Origin: Peptoniphilus_A genitalis
GTDB lineage: Bacteria > Bacillota > Clostridia > Tissierellales > Peptoniphilaceae
Assembly: GCF_949769225.1 (NCBI RefSeq)
Contig: NZ_CATKPB010000002.1
Direction: 5' to 3' (one strand)
DNA length: 64,000 nucleotides
Below are positions 33,510 through 41,705 of the stretch, in pieces. The position numbers were made by a program, and so were the translations under genes. How positions within the stretch are numbered: position 1 is the first letter of the stretch; every line of letters starts with the position of its first letter. The notes below the pieces were generated by a model. The model had not been told where the DNA came from, made no database searches, and was given only the letters and a program-made list of their open reading frames with translations.

Positions 33510-35066
33510 CTAAAAATTTAATCTACAAGTTTTTATATAAACGCCACCCGCAATAACGAGCAAAATAAGTGCTACTCCCAATAATGTAGGTACTATAGAA
33601 AAATGCAAAAACCAATGGAAAAGAATTGGTATAACTAATGCAGCCATTCCAATAATTGCAGATACAATAACAGGCATACTCTGTTTTACTATCATCATCT
33701 CACTTTCCCATTCAAAGTTAGGGAATTTTTTATTCAAAGAAATTCCAATCACTGTTATAAAAATGGAATAACAAATAGGAACAATTATTAAGCTGATAGT
33801 TTGAATAATATCCATATCAAGCTTTACCAAAAATATAAACACAGAAATAATATATCCAATTAAATGAAGCGTAAGATTTACTGCAATCTTAGAATTCAAA
33901 ATCGTTTTTACCCGAATAGGAGAACTTTGCAAAATCCAAACATTTTTACCTTCTAAAGATATGGAAAACGCTGCCGGACAACTAAGTAAAAACATTGAAG
34001 CAATACACATTGGAGCAAAATTCGAAAGATATTCATTAATATTTTCGATTCCCGAATATTCCCCTATTTGTTGTAAAGAATTAAAAAGAAGAAATATACT
34101 AAAAACACATAAAAGTATTACACCAAGACCTGCATTCAAGACCGCCATGTACGAGCTTAAAAAGCGTCCCATTTCTTTTTTATACAAGGCAAGAAATATC
34201 GATTTTCTATTATAAGATTTTTTGTTATCAGAATATCTTGATGTTGTTTTAGCAAGAGTATTAAGCAACCCATACTTCAATGAAACCACTTTGGCAAATA
34301 TATAAAAAAATACTATTGAAAGAACAATAAATAATCCTACTCCAATGTAAATTGGAAAATTATAGTATTCCATAAATAGCTTAGATAACGGATACAATCC
34401 GGTAATTTGCTTAGAAAGCATAATCCCAATACTATTTTCATTACCTGATTTCATAGCTGACACTGCAATATATCCAATTATACCTATCATTGCAAATGAA
34501 AAAATTAAAGCAATAACATTTTTTCTCTTAAATAAAGATGAAGCAACAACAATAATGATTCCCATACATGCTGCTATACACATAGGTATCAACGGAACAA
34601 AAATTATGGAAGTAAAATACAATATAATCTGTAATGCATTTAAACTTCCGTTTAACACCCAAACAATTCCCCCCGGAAGCATAAACATCAATCCTATTAA
34701 AAAATTCAATAAATACATAAACATAAACTTGCTGCTTATAATATCCGAACTTTTTACAGGCAATGACAAAAGATTTTCCATATCACGACTGCCAAATAAA
34801 ATCCCATTCGAATAAAATATTGTCAAAAATAATATTGCAAAGCTTGATACCGATACCATATATGCCGGTATCAACTCCTGCTGTCCCAGTTGTACCAATG
34901 TTTTGGCTGTTATGATATTATAAACAAAGAAAAATATAGCAAGAGTTATTATTCCAAAACTTGCAATAACAATTGAACTTTGTTTTTTATTTCCCGGCTC
35001 TTTGATTTCGTTGATCGGAAAGAAATTTATCAATTGTGCTCTAATTAGTATCCAAATTTTGCTCAT
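33510..35066 (-). CDS. ABC-2 type exporter permease
   Basis: 518 residues, about 12 predicted membrane helices in two halves, no ATPase domain: an ABC exporter permease of the large two-halved form. ATG 35066 is used because GGAGG (35076-35080) is upstream; it overlaps the ATPase gene by 26 bases, implying translational coupling. The longer frame to 35138 lies entirely inside the ATPase gene. Exports an unknown substrate; with the TetR gene at 35879 it makes a self-regulated transporter. Confidence 0.83.
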   Translation of the reverse strand: MSKIWILIRAQLINFFPINEIKEPGNKKQSSIVIASFGIITLAIFFFVYNIITAKTLVQLGQQELIPAYMVSVSSFAILFLTIFYSNGILFGSRDMENLLSLPVKSSDIISSKFMFMYLLNFLIGLMFMLPGGIVWVLNGSLNALQIILYFTSIIFVPLIPMCIAACMGIIIVVASSLFKRKNVIALIFSFAMIGIIGYIAVSAMKSGNENSIGIMLSKQITGLYPLSKLFMEYYNFPIYIGVGLFIVLSIVFFYIFAKVVSLKYGLLNTLAKTTSRYSDNKKSYNRKSIFLALYKKEMGRFLSSYMAVLNAGLGVILLCVFSIFLLFNSLQQIGEYSGIENINEYLSNFAPMCIASMFLLSCPAAFSISLEGKNVWILQSSPIRVKTILNSKIAVNLTLHLIGYIISVFIFLVKLDMDIIQTISLIIVPICYSIFITVIGISLNKKFPNFEWESEMMIVKQSMPVIVSAIIGMAALVIPILFHWFLHFSIVPTLLGVALILLVIAGGVYIKTCRLNF

Positions 35067-35769
35067 TATCCTGCACCTCCATGAAAAAAGTTTCCAAAGA
35101 TTTATTGCCTTTGACTTCTTCTGTATTTCCGCTCGCAATTAACTTTCCATTTTTTATAATTGCAATTTTATTACATAATTTTTCTGCAACATCCAATACA
35201 TGTGTTGAAAAGAAAATAGCTCCTCCATCTGATACGCATTCGTGCATTATTTTCTTTAGTAGAAAAGTTGCTTTCGGATCAAGTCCAACAAAAGGTTCAT
35301 CTAAAATTAGTAACTTTGGAGAATGCACCAGCGCAGAAATAATCGCCGTTCTTTGCTTCATGCCATGTGAATACGAAGATATCATTCCCGAAAGATGTTT
35401 CGTCATTTCAAATAAATCGCCGTATCTCTGAATTCTTTCTCTGCGTATTTCAGTAGAAACTTCAAATAAATCAGCAATAAAATTGATGTACTGAAATCCT
35501 GTCAGATGTTCATATAAATCCGGATTATCCGGAATGTATGCCATTATTTTCTTACAAATAACAGGCTCTTCTTTAATAGAATGCCCGTCAATCGTTATAC
35601 TTCCATTCTCAAAATCATGAATTCCAACTACCGCTTTTATCGTTGTAGTTTTTCCGGCTCCATTTGCACCAATGAATCCATAAATATCTCCAGACTGTAC
35701 TGAAATGGATAGGTTATCAACAACTTTTTTGTCTCCATAAAATTTACTAAAATTATTTATCTCTAACAT
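35041..35769 (-). CDS. ABC-2 transporter ATP-binding protein
   Basis: 242 residues: Walker A GANGAGKTT (about 36), signature 'SYSHGMKQR' (HGMKQ variant), Walker B 'LLILDEPFVGLDP', H-loop 'FFSTHVLDVAEKL'. This is a CcmA/YxlF-type ATPase pairing with the permease encoded by the overlapping next gene. A sequence resembling the TetR operator at 36529 occurs just upstream at 35784-35796, suggesting joint control by that TetR. Confidence 0.9.
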   Translation of the reverse strand: MLEINNFSKFYGDKKVVDNLSISVQSGDIYGFIGANGAGKTTTIKAVVGIHDFENGSITIDGHSIKEEPVICKKIMAYIPDNPDLYEHLTGFQYINFIADLFEVSTEIRRERIQRYGDLFEMTKHLSGMISSYSHGMKQRTAIISALVHSPKLLILDEPFVGLDPKATFLLKKIMHECVSDGGAIFFSTHVLDVAEKLCNKIAIIKNGKLIASGNTEEVKGNKSLETFFMEVQDNEQNLDTN

Positions 35770-35783
35770 GCTTTTACCCCCAT

Positions 35784-35796
35784 TGGCAATTTGTCA
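35784..35796 (-). promoter_or_regulatory. candidate TetR operator before the ABC-2 genes
   Basis: TGGCA-att-TGTCA, same arrangement as the perfect TGACA-ttt-TGTCA in the tetR promoter (36529-36541), with one base changed. Confidence 0.45.
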
Positions 35797-35816
35797 GTTA
35801 TTCTTTGAAATAATAC

Positions 35817-35848
35817 CGATAGCTTTTTTAGCATTAGCTATCGGAACA
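35817..35848 (-). terminator. hairpin between TetR and ABC-2 genes
   Basis: CCGATAGCT and AGCTATCGG form a 9-bp perfect stem. After it the minus strand reads TATTATTTC, a poor T-run, so it may be a weak terminator/attenuator before the ABC genes. Confidence 0.55.
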
Positions 35849-35878
35849 TTATTATTTTTACAAACATTCTATTCTTTT

Positions 35879-36496
35879 TTAATTGCTAAAGAGTTTTTTT
35901 GCATTTAAGCTTTGTTCAAGCATTATCTTAAATGCGTTTAAATACTCATTGACAGACTCTTTTTTTGAATATCTTATACTTATGTTATTTGAAACAAAAA
36001 CATAAGCTGTCATAAGAAATTCCGCTGTTTCAGACGGATATTTTACAAAAAGTGTTTTTTCTGATATTCCTTGGTTTATTATCCTTTCAAAATATATTGT
36101 CAGTTTTTCAATAATCTTATGAGATAACTTATCTATCATATATCGATTTTCTTCAAGATCAACTGTTTTTTGTAACTCTGTTCCCTCTGCTGAAATATTT
36201 TCCGAAGATATAATTGTGGCATCTATAAAAGCTCTAATTTTTTCAATGGCGGTTTTATCTTCATCATAGACAATAACATGAATATCTTTCAATAATTTAT
36301 CTGAATATTGTTCCACAAGACAATATAAGATATCTTCTTTATTCTTAAAGTGATAGTACAGCAAGCCTCTTGATATATTTACTTTGTCAACAATATCCTG
36401 AGTTGTTGTATTAGTATACCCTTGCTCTATAAATAGTAGCATTGCAGCATCCATAATTTCAGCACGACGTACTTCCGGTTCTTTCACATCTCGCAT
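35879..36496 (-). CDS. TetR/AcrR family regulator of the ABC-2 exporter
   Basis: 205 residues; HTH 'YTNTTTQDIVDKVNISRGLL' followed by YYHFKNKEDIL is canonical TetR. Divergent from mobC, and immediately upstream of the ABC-2 ATPase and permease on the same strand. A perfect TGACA-ttt-TGTCA lies in its promoter spacer. GGAGG at about 36503-36507 supports the start. Confidence 0.88.
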   Translation of the reverse strand: MRDVKEPEVRRAEIMDAAMLLFIEQGYTNTTTQDIVDKVNISRGLLYYHFKNKEDILYCLVEQYSDKLLKDIHVIVYDEDKTAIEKIRAFIDATIISSENISAEGTELQKTVDLEENRYMIDKLSHKIIEKLTIYFERIINQGISEKTLFVKYPSETAEFLMTAYVFVSNNISIRYSKKESVNEYLNAFKIMLEQSLNAKKLFSN

Positions 36497-36513
36497 TTTA
36501 TCCCTCCATTTAA

Positions 36514-36542
36514 AGGATATTACGCAACTGACATTTTGTCAA
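36514..36542 (-). promoter_or_regulatory. promoter and operator of the TetR gene
   Basis: On the minus strand TTGACA (36542-36537), 17-base spacer, TATCCT (36519-36514). The inverted repeat TGACATTTTGTCA (36529-36541) covers the -35 and the spacer. Confidence 0.65.
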
Positions 36543-36570
36543 TTGTGTTTTCTCATTTCTCTTGAATTTT

Positions 36571-36580
36571 ATGGTATAAT
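36571..36580 (+). promoter_or_regulatory. extended -10 promoter of the mobilization leader
   Basis: ATGGTATAAT contains TGn before a perfect TATAAT (36575-36580), 46 bases before repeat copy 2. Copy 1 has a GGTATAAT at a similar distance (23778-23785). Confidence 0.55.
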
Positions 36581-36625
36581 ATATTTACAATTTTAGAAAA
36601 TTGCTTAATGCTAGCTTGACTTTTT

Positions 36626-36860
36626 TAGCAAGCACAGTAAGTGTACGGACACTTACGAAAAAATTAATGGAGCAGACCTTTACGGAATGCTCCATTTTTT
36701 TATGCACCTAACCACACGAAAGTTTACTTGAGTGTTTGGTAGGTGCTATGCAAAGACTTCCCAAGAGCTAATATAGTTAGTGATTGGTAGAAGTCTACTG
36801 CTAATTTTTACCTTGTTAGGGAGAACCCTAAGACCCCGAAATATATTTTATAAAGGAGAA
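36626..36860 (+). repeat. direct repeat copy 2 (235 bp): mobC leader, candidate oriT region
   Basis: Second copy of the repeat at 23826-24060. All hairpins are kept: GTAAGTGT-acgg-ACACTTAC (36637-36656), AATGGAGCA/TGCTCCATT plus T-run (36666-36702), TTAGGG-agaa-CCCTAA (36816-36831). It ends at AAAGGAG, the mobC ribosome-binding site. In mobilizable elements the origin of transfer normally lies directly upstream of the relaxosome genes, so oriT is likely here; the nick site is not identified. Confidence 0.92.
36666..36702 (+). terminator. terminator/attenuator hairpin inside direct repeat copy 2
   Basis: Perfect 9-base arms AATGGAGCA/TGCTCCATT then TTTTTTT. Being 160 bases before mobC, it probably limits mob expression unless read through. 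Confidence 0.7.
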
Positions 36861-36864
36861 TAAA

Positions 36865-37221
36865 ATGGCAAATAGATTTAGAAATGAAAGAATAGAAATA
36901 AAACTAACTAAAGAAGAAAAGGAAGTTTTTGAAAAGAAAATGAAACTTGCTAATTGCAAAACTATGTCCCACTTTCTTAGAAAATGTGTATTAGAAAAAG
37001 AGATATATGTTGTAGACCTAGACCCATTTAGAGATCTCCAATGGCTACTTTCGAATGCAACAAATAACATAAACCAGATTGCAAAAGCTACTAATACAAC
37101 TGGTCTTATTTACAAGAATGAAATCGAATCGATGAATAAACAGATAGAAAAATTATCAAAAGAAATATGGCAGATCCATTCTCTACTTCTTAATAAGTCA
37201 AAAGAAAGGTCTGGTAATTAA
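36865..37221 (+). CDS. mobC: plasmid mobilization relaxosome protein MobC
   Basis: 118 residues: N-terminal ribbon-helix-helix ('RFRNERIEIKLTKEEKEVFE', 'MSHFLRKCVL'), then the MobC motif 'NATNNINQIAKATNTTG' and a C-terminal coiled helix. MobC binds oriT and helps the relaxase to open the strands. AAAGGAGA 6 bases before the ATG. Start overlaps nothing; the relaxase remnant begins directly after the stop. It appears intact although its partner is not. Confidence 0.93.
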   Translation: MANRFRNERIEIKLTKEEKEVFEKKMKLANCKTMSHFLRKCVLEKEIYVVDLDPFRDLQWLLSNATNNINQIAKATNTTGLIYKNEIESMNKQIEKLSKEIWQIHSLLLNKSKERSGN

Positions 37222-37222
37222 T

Positions 37223-37918
37223 ATGGCAATTACAAAAATACATCCTATAAAATCAACTCTAAATTTGGCAATATATTACATTACTAAGAGCGAAAAAACT
37301 GATGAGAAAATCCAAGAAAGAATAGATTTAGCTATCAAAAATAAAGAGAATCCTACTAAAAAAAGAGTAGGAAATGTTATTGATATATCTACTAATGAAA
37401 AAGCTCAATCCTCTAAAGGCTATGAAGTTTGGGCAAGAAAACATAATATCAAAACAATGGCTGACTCGATAATTAAGCTTAGAGAACAAGGAATTAATTC
37501 AATTACTCAACTCGATGACCTGATCAAAAAATCTGCTGATGATAGACAAGACTTATTAGATAAAATAAAGAAAATTGAAACTGAAATGAAGAGTTTATCC
37601 CAAGATATGGAAAATATAAATACTATAAATAAGTATCGTGAAATCTACAAATACCACAAGAAAAATCCTGAAGATAAGCAATTTGCAGAAGAATATTATA
37701 GTGAGCTTTCAGTCTATAAAATATCCACTAAAGAGATCTTAGAAAATTATAATAAGCTACCAAATACAAAAGAAATATTAACAAGACTCGATAAATTGCA
37801 AGAAAAAAAGAACACCCTTATGCAAGAGTATTCTTTAAATAAAGAACAATTTTCTTACCTTGTTCAGTATAGGAAAAACTATGAAAATTATTATGGAAAA
37901 GAAGTGGAGAGAACTTAA
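37223..37918 (+). pseudogene. relaxase (MobA/MOBP type) with catalytic domain deleted
   Basis: 231-codon open frame, against 400 or more residues for the family. The first ~25 residues, 'MAITKIHPIKSTLNLAIYYI' and TKSEKTDEK, are the classical start of clostridial-type relaxases, but the next residues, 'IQERIDLAIKNKENPTKKR', belong to the C-terminal half ('GYEVWARKHNIKTMADSIIK'). The whole middle, with the metal-binding histidines, is missing, and the fusion is in frame. The last ~150 residues form long charged helices. The 3' end abuts a truncated permease gene at about 37920. It cannot nick DNA; it may still bind it. Confidence 0.88.
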
Positions 37919-37919
37919 T

Positions 37920-37996
37920 AAACACTTAGAATATTTTCTATTCAATTCATTGAGCCGTTCCATACCTGGAATTTGATCTTGAATAAAATTCCACAT
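37920..37996 (-). pseudogene. 5' fragment of an ArsP/DUF318-type permease gene
   Basis: A good ribosome-binding site (AAGGAGG, 38001-38008) and ATG at 37996 open a frame reading MWNFIQDQIPGMERLNELN, the usual N-terminus of DUF318/ArsP permeases ('MW.FIQ..ILGMKWLN.LIG'). Homology stops after about 20 codons where the relaxase remnant begins. Relic of an arsenic-type membrane gene cut off by a rearrangement. Confidence 0.6.
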
Positions 37997-38022
37997 CTAT
38001 AACCTCCTTAAATTTAAAATTC

Positions 38023-38215
38023 TTAATTTTCTAAAAACCAGTGTTTTATATTGTTAGCAATATTTACTAAAAATAACATAACCAGTACTTCAGTAAGAAC
38101 ACTTACAATGCAAGCAGGGCCACCCTTTGTAAGAATCGACCACGCTAAAACCATAGCGATACATGGCGCAACTCCGAGCAAAACAGCCCCGCTAAATAAT
38201 TATTTGCCAAATCAT
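38023..38215 (-). pseudogene. ACR3 arsenite pump relic with central deletion
   Basis: Minus-strand translation gives 'AVLLGVAPCIAMVLAWSILT' plus KGGPA, which aligns to 'AVLLGAAPCTAMVFVWSKLT' of the intact pump at 38507-39547 including its essential Cys. It then jumps to 'VSVLTEVLVMLFLVNIANNI', the pump's C-terminus, and stops at 38023. About 200 codons between are missing. One G in the run at 38187-38190 also appears lost, breaking the frame with what precedes. Confidence 0.8.
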
Positions 38216-38318
38216 TAGGAGCGTTTGTTCTCTTCTTTTGGTATTCCGTGCAAAACCTACCATCCATTAGATTAAGATATCCCGGATAAGAGCAAGGTCG
38301 CTTCGGCTTTCTTGGCAA
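38216..38318 (-). pseudogene. 5' fragment of a phage HNH endonuclease gene
   Basis: TTG at 38318 (GGAGG at 38327-38331) opens a frame beginning MPRKPKRPCSYPGYLNLMDG, then RFCTEYQKK. Phage HNH endonucleases start MPRKPKRPCSYPGCPNLTDG, RYCEEH.K. Two zinc-ligand positions are changed here (Cys to Tyr, His to Tyr). After about 34 codons it runs into the ACR3 relic, so the HNH core is gone. A phage-derived fragment fused to an arsenic-gene relic. Confidence 0.75.
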
Positions 38319-38342
38319 TCCTTCAACCTCCTAATGGGTATG

Positions 38343-38374
38343 AAAAAAGCCCTGAAGGTTTCCCTCCAAGGCTT
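38343..38374 (-). terminator. intrinsic terminator of the ars operon
   Basis: On the minus strand GCCTTGGAGG-GAAA-CCTTCAGGGC (38372-38349) is a 10-bp stem with a GAAA tetraloop, followed by TTTTTT. It lies 135 bases after the acr3 stop. Confidence 0.88.
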
Positions 38375-38506
38375 ATGTTATATGTCTTGCTGATGATATC
38401 AGTATCATAGACTATAGTCGGACATTCTAGGGCATTTAGAGAATACGTGATCTAGCATTTTATAAATTAAAACTACTTAGTTGTTGTTAGAAGTTTTAAC
38501 TCATAT

Positions 38507-39547
38507 TCAGCGATAAAATTTATTTTCCATAGAATTGGCAATCTTTACCAAGGCTAACATAACAGGAACTTCAACCAGAACGCCTACTACAGTTGCTAAG
38601 GTAGCTCCTGATGATAGTCCAAATAGAGATATAGCAACTGCAACGGACAGCTCAAAAAAGTTAGATGCACCAATCATACCGCATGGAGCTGCTATTGAAT
38701 ACGGTAGCTTTGCTAAATATGCCATGAAAAATGTTATCCCAAATATAAAAAATGTTTGAATTATTAAAGGAATTGCAATAAGGACAATATTTAATGGCTG
38801 ATCTAATATCTTCTGTCCTTGAAAAGAAAATATTATAATCAACGTCAACAATAGTCCCATCATAGTATATTTGTCAAATGCAGGTATAAACGTATTATTT
38901 AGGTAGTCCTCGCCTTTATTTTTAATGGTTATACTTCTAGTTATCATGCTTAAAATAAGAGGAACAACAATAAATAATACAATGGACAATAAAAGTGTTC
39001 CCCATGGAATATTTACATTCCCAACCCTTAATAAGAAGCTCACAATTGGTATATATGCAACCAAAATTATTAGGTCGTTACTAGCTACTTGTACTAAGGT
39101 ATAGGCACTATCACCTCTTGTTAACTTACTCCATACAAATACCATTGCGGTACATGGTGCAGCTCCCAGTAAAACCGCTCCTGCTAAATATTCTGATGCC
39201 AATTCCTTATTAATAAATCCTTTATAAACAATAAAGAAAAATAAGGACGCGATTAAATACATAGTGAGTGGCTTAATGATCCAATTTACAAACCATGTAA
39301 TAAATAGACCCTTAGGGTTTTTTCCTATATCTTTTATACTCTTAAAATCAATTTTCAACATCATTGGATAAATCATTATCCAAAGTAAAATTGTTGTCGG
39401 TATAGACACGTTGTAGAACTCAAATTTTCCTAACCACTCTGGAATATAAGGAAAATAGTTCCCAATAAGTACGCCTATTACCATACAAATTAACACCCAA
39501 AAAGTCAGGTTTTTCTCAAAAAAACCAATATCATTTGTTTTCTTCAT
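38507..39547 (-). CDS. acr3: arsenite efflux transporter, ACR3 family
   Basis: 346 residues with ten membrane helices, full length for ACR3. The essential cysteine is in 'GAAPCTAMVFVWSKLTRGD' (helix 4), and 'CGMIGASNFFELSVAVAIS' carries the conserved Asn/Glu region of helix 9. It exports As(III) using the proton gradient and, with ArsA, possibly ATP. Last gene of arsR-D-A-C-acr3; two bases separate it from arsC. An older relic of the same gene lies downstream. Confidence 0.95.
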   Translation of the reverse strand: MKKTNDIGFFEKNLTFWVLICMVIGVLIGNYFPYIPEWLGKFEFYNVSIPTTILLWIMIYPMMLKIDFKSIKDIGKNPKGLFITWFVNWIIKPLTMYLIASLFFFIVYKGFINKELASEYLAGAVLLGAAPCTAMVFVWSKLTRGDSAYTLVQVASNDLIILVAYIPIVSFLLRVGNVNIPWGTLLLSIVLFIVVPLILSMITRSITIKNKGEDYLNNTFIPAFDKYTMMGLLLTLIIIFSFQGQKILDQPLNIVLIAIPLIIQTFFIFGITFFMAYLAKLPYSIAAPCGMIGASNFFELSVAVAISLFGLSSGATLATVVGVLVEVPVMLALVKIANSMENKFYR

Positions 39548-39549
39548 TC

Positions 39550-39954
39550 TTAATTTGCCTCAGCTTCCTCAATTAATTTATGAACCTTACTTTCAATCTC
39601 CTTAATAGTTTTTATAAACTCTTCATCATTTTTTCCACTAGGATCGTCAAGTCCCCAATCATCTTTTTTAACAGTGTAAGGTAGTATTGGACAAACAACA
39701 TTACATCCCATTGTAATTAGGTAATCAACTTCAGGAATATCATTTAAAAGTTTTGGCTTTTGAGTCTCTTCCATATCAACTCCATACATTTCCTTGACAA
39801 GCCTTACTGCATCCTGATTAATTTGATCCTTTAATTCTGTCCCTGCAGAATATACCTCTATAGAATCTCCAGAGAATTTTTTTGTCAGTGCTTCAGCGAT
39901 TTGACTTCTACATGAATTGTGAACACACACAAAGGCAACTTTAGTTTTCTTCAT
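39550..39954 (-). CDS. arsC: arsenate reductase, thioredoxin-coupled low-MW phosphatase type
   Basis: 134 residues. Anion loop 'FVCVHNSCRSQIAEAL' gives the C-x5-R catalytic motif near residue 10; the relay cysteines are in 'MGCNVVCPILP' (about 82 and 86), and 'DDWGLDDPSGKND' carries the general acid Asp. This set fits the Staphylococcus pI258-type enzyme that reduces As(V) to As(III) with thioredoxin. Short gaps on both sides; it feeds arsenite to ACR3/ArsA. Confidence 0.93.
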   Translation of the reverse strand: MKKTKVAFVCVHNSCRSQIAEALTKKFSGDSIEVYSAGTELKDQINQDAVRLVKEMYGVDMEETQKPKLLNDIPEVDYLITMGCNVVCPILPYTVKKDDWGLDDPSGKNDEEFIKTIKEIESKVHKLIEEAEAN

Positions 39955-39962
39955 TTTTCCTC

Positions 39963-41693
39963 CTATATATCATAAAGTTTATCTCCGTGAAGGTCTTCTT
40001 TTGTCCATTCAACGACGGCTAGTTTTCCTGAATTATGATCTAATATCTTGTTAATCCACTTAACTTCTTCATTTGCTTTAGCTGATAACATCTTGTTCTT
40101 AGGATTTGCTTTATATAAGGATGAATTAACAAGCCACCAATTTGTATGAATTGATGCCCTTTTCAGATCTTCTTCTAATCTATATGCTTCATAAAATGGG
40201 GTAGCTTCCGCCAAGCTAAGAATTAATACTTCTGTTTCCTCTCCCCTTAATCTAGGCAACAATTTTTTTACAGATTCAGGTATCTGTCCTTGAGTTCTTT
40301 CAACTTCTTGATGATAACTTTGAGTTGAATCTAAAAGTAACAAGGTATGACCGGTAGGAGCAGTATCAATTACCACTATTTCATCGTCGGCTTTTTCCAC
40401 AAGCTCTGCAAAAGCTCTAAATACAGCTATTTCCTGTGTACATGGTGATCTTAAATCTTCCTCAATGTAAGCTACATCATCCTCACTCATTGTTTTCCTT
40501 GCATTTTCAAGTACTTCATCTTGATATTTTTTTAATTCTTCTTTTTCATCAATATGACTCATAGATATTCCACTTGAACTATCTATCATATATTTTATAT
40601 GGTCAGCAGGATCTGTTGTAGCTAGGTGTACCTTTTTACCCAGTTTGCTTAGCTTGAGGGCAACAGAAGATGCAATAGTAGTCTTTCCTACACCACCCTT
40701 TCCCATAGTAAAGATTACTTTTCTATTGTTTCTTACAAGATCATTAACAACATCATCTAAATTAAAGAGTTTGCCTTTTACTTCAACTTTTTGTTCATTT
40801 ATTTGATCTTTCTTAAGAAGATTTCTTATGGAGTCAATTCCAGTAATGTTATATGATCTTAAGGCAATCGTATAGGTATTAAACTCAGTTAACATCTCTG
40901 GCATATTTTCAAGGGCTGATTGTTGTTTCTTATATATACTTTCAGATAAGTCATCATCATATTTTTCTAAAAGACCATTAATCACTAATATTTGATTTTT
41001 TACACCAATCTCAGATAGCTCTTTTGATGCTCTGGCTACCTCATTAAGTGGTGTTTTATCAGGCCTTGTAACCAATACTAGGGTTGTTAAACTCTCATCT
41101 GATAAATTTTCAACTGCCTTTTTATATATTTCTTTTTTAGCCTCTAATCCTGATAACTGTCCTAAACAGGATGCTCCATGTGTGCTTTCACTGATAAAAT
41201 CAGTCCAGGCAGAAGGAAGCTGTAACATTCTAAGGGTATGACCTGTAGGTGCTGTATCAAATATAATATGTTCATAGTCTGTATTGAGCTTAGAATTTGT
41301 AATGAAGTTAGAAAACTCATTAAAGGCAGCAATCTCTACTGTACAAGATCCAGATAGCTGTTCTTCCATATTCTCAATAACAGAATCAGGCAATTTGCCC
41401 CTAAAAGGTCCTACTACACTTTCTTTATAGTTATGTGCCGCTTCCAATGGATCTAGATTGATTACTTCTAGATTATCTACTCCTTTAATTGGTTTTGCAT
41501 TACCGTATAATTCTGTTTCAAAAACATCTTGCAGATTTGAAGCAGGGTCTGTACTAATAAGTAGTACTTTCTTTCCTTCATCTGCTAAATTAACTGCTGT
41601 TGCACAAGCTGTAGATGTTTTACCAACACCACCCTTGCCTGTGAAAAATAGATATTTAGTTAGTTTTATATCTTCAATATTAAATTCTTTCAT
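39963..41693 (-). CDS. arsA: arsenical pump-driving ATPase ArsA, two-domain
   Basis: 576 residues, two homologous halves. A1: P-loop GKGGVGKTS (about 19) and 'DTAPTGHTLRML'; A2: P-loop GKGGVGKTT (about 331) and 'DTAPTGHTLLLL'. Metal-binding cysteines are in 'LSGSCTVEI', 'GASCLGQ' and 'LRSPCTQEI'. ArsA takes As(III) from ArsD and energises efflux. Full length. Located between arsD and arsC, 12 bases from arsD. Confidence 0.96.
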   Translation of the reverse strand: MKEFNIEDIKLTKYLFFTGKGGVGKTSTACATAVNLADEGKKVLLISTDPASNLQDVFETELYGNAKPIKGVDNLEVINLDPLEAAHNYKESVVGPFRGKLPDSVIENMEEQLSGSCTVEIAAFNEFSNFITNSKLNTDYEHIIFDTAPTGHTLRMLQLPSAWTDFISESTHGASCLGQLSGLEAKKEIYKKAVENLSDESLTTLVLVTRPDKTPLNEVARASKELSEIGVKNQILVINGLLEKYDDDLSESIYKKQQSALENMPEMLTEFNTYTIALRSYNITGIDSIRNLLKKDQINEQKVEVKGKLFNLDDVVNDLVRNNRKVIFTMGKGGVGKTTIASSVALKLSKLGKKVHLATTDPADHIKYMIDSSSGISMSHIDEKEELKKYQDEVLENARKTMSEDDVAYIEEDLRSPCTQEIAVFRAFAELVEKADDEIVVIDTAPTGHTLLLLDSTQSYHQEVERTQGQIPESVKKLLPRLRGEETEVLILSLAEATPFYEAYRLEEDLKRASIHTNWWLVNSSLYKANPKNKMLSAKANEEVKWINKILDHNSGKLAVVEWTKEDLHGDKLYDI

Positions 41694-41705
41694 AATAAAT
41701 CCCCC

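Noticed and set aside
23826..36860. Composite transposon bounded by insertion sequences
   Set aside because: The bracketing repeats are 235-bp leaders in direct orientation with no transposase or terminal inverted repeats.
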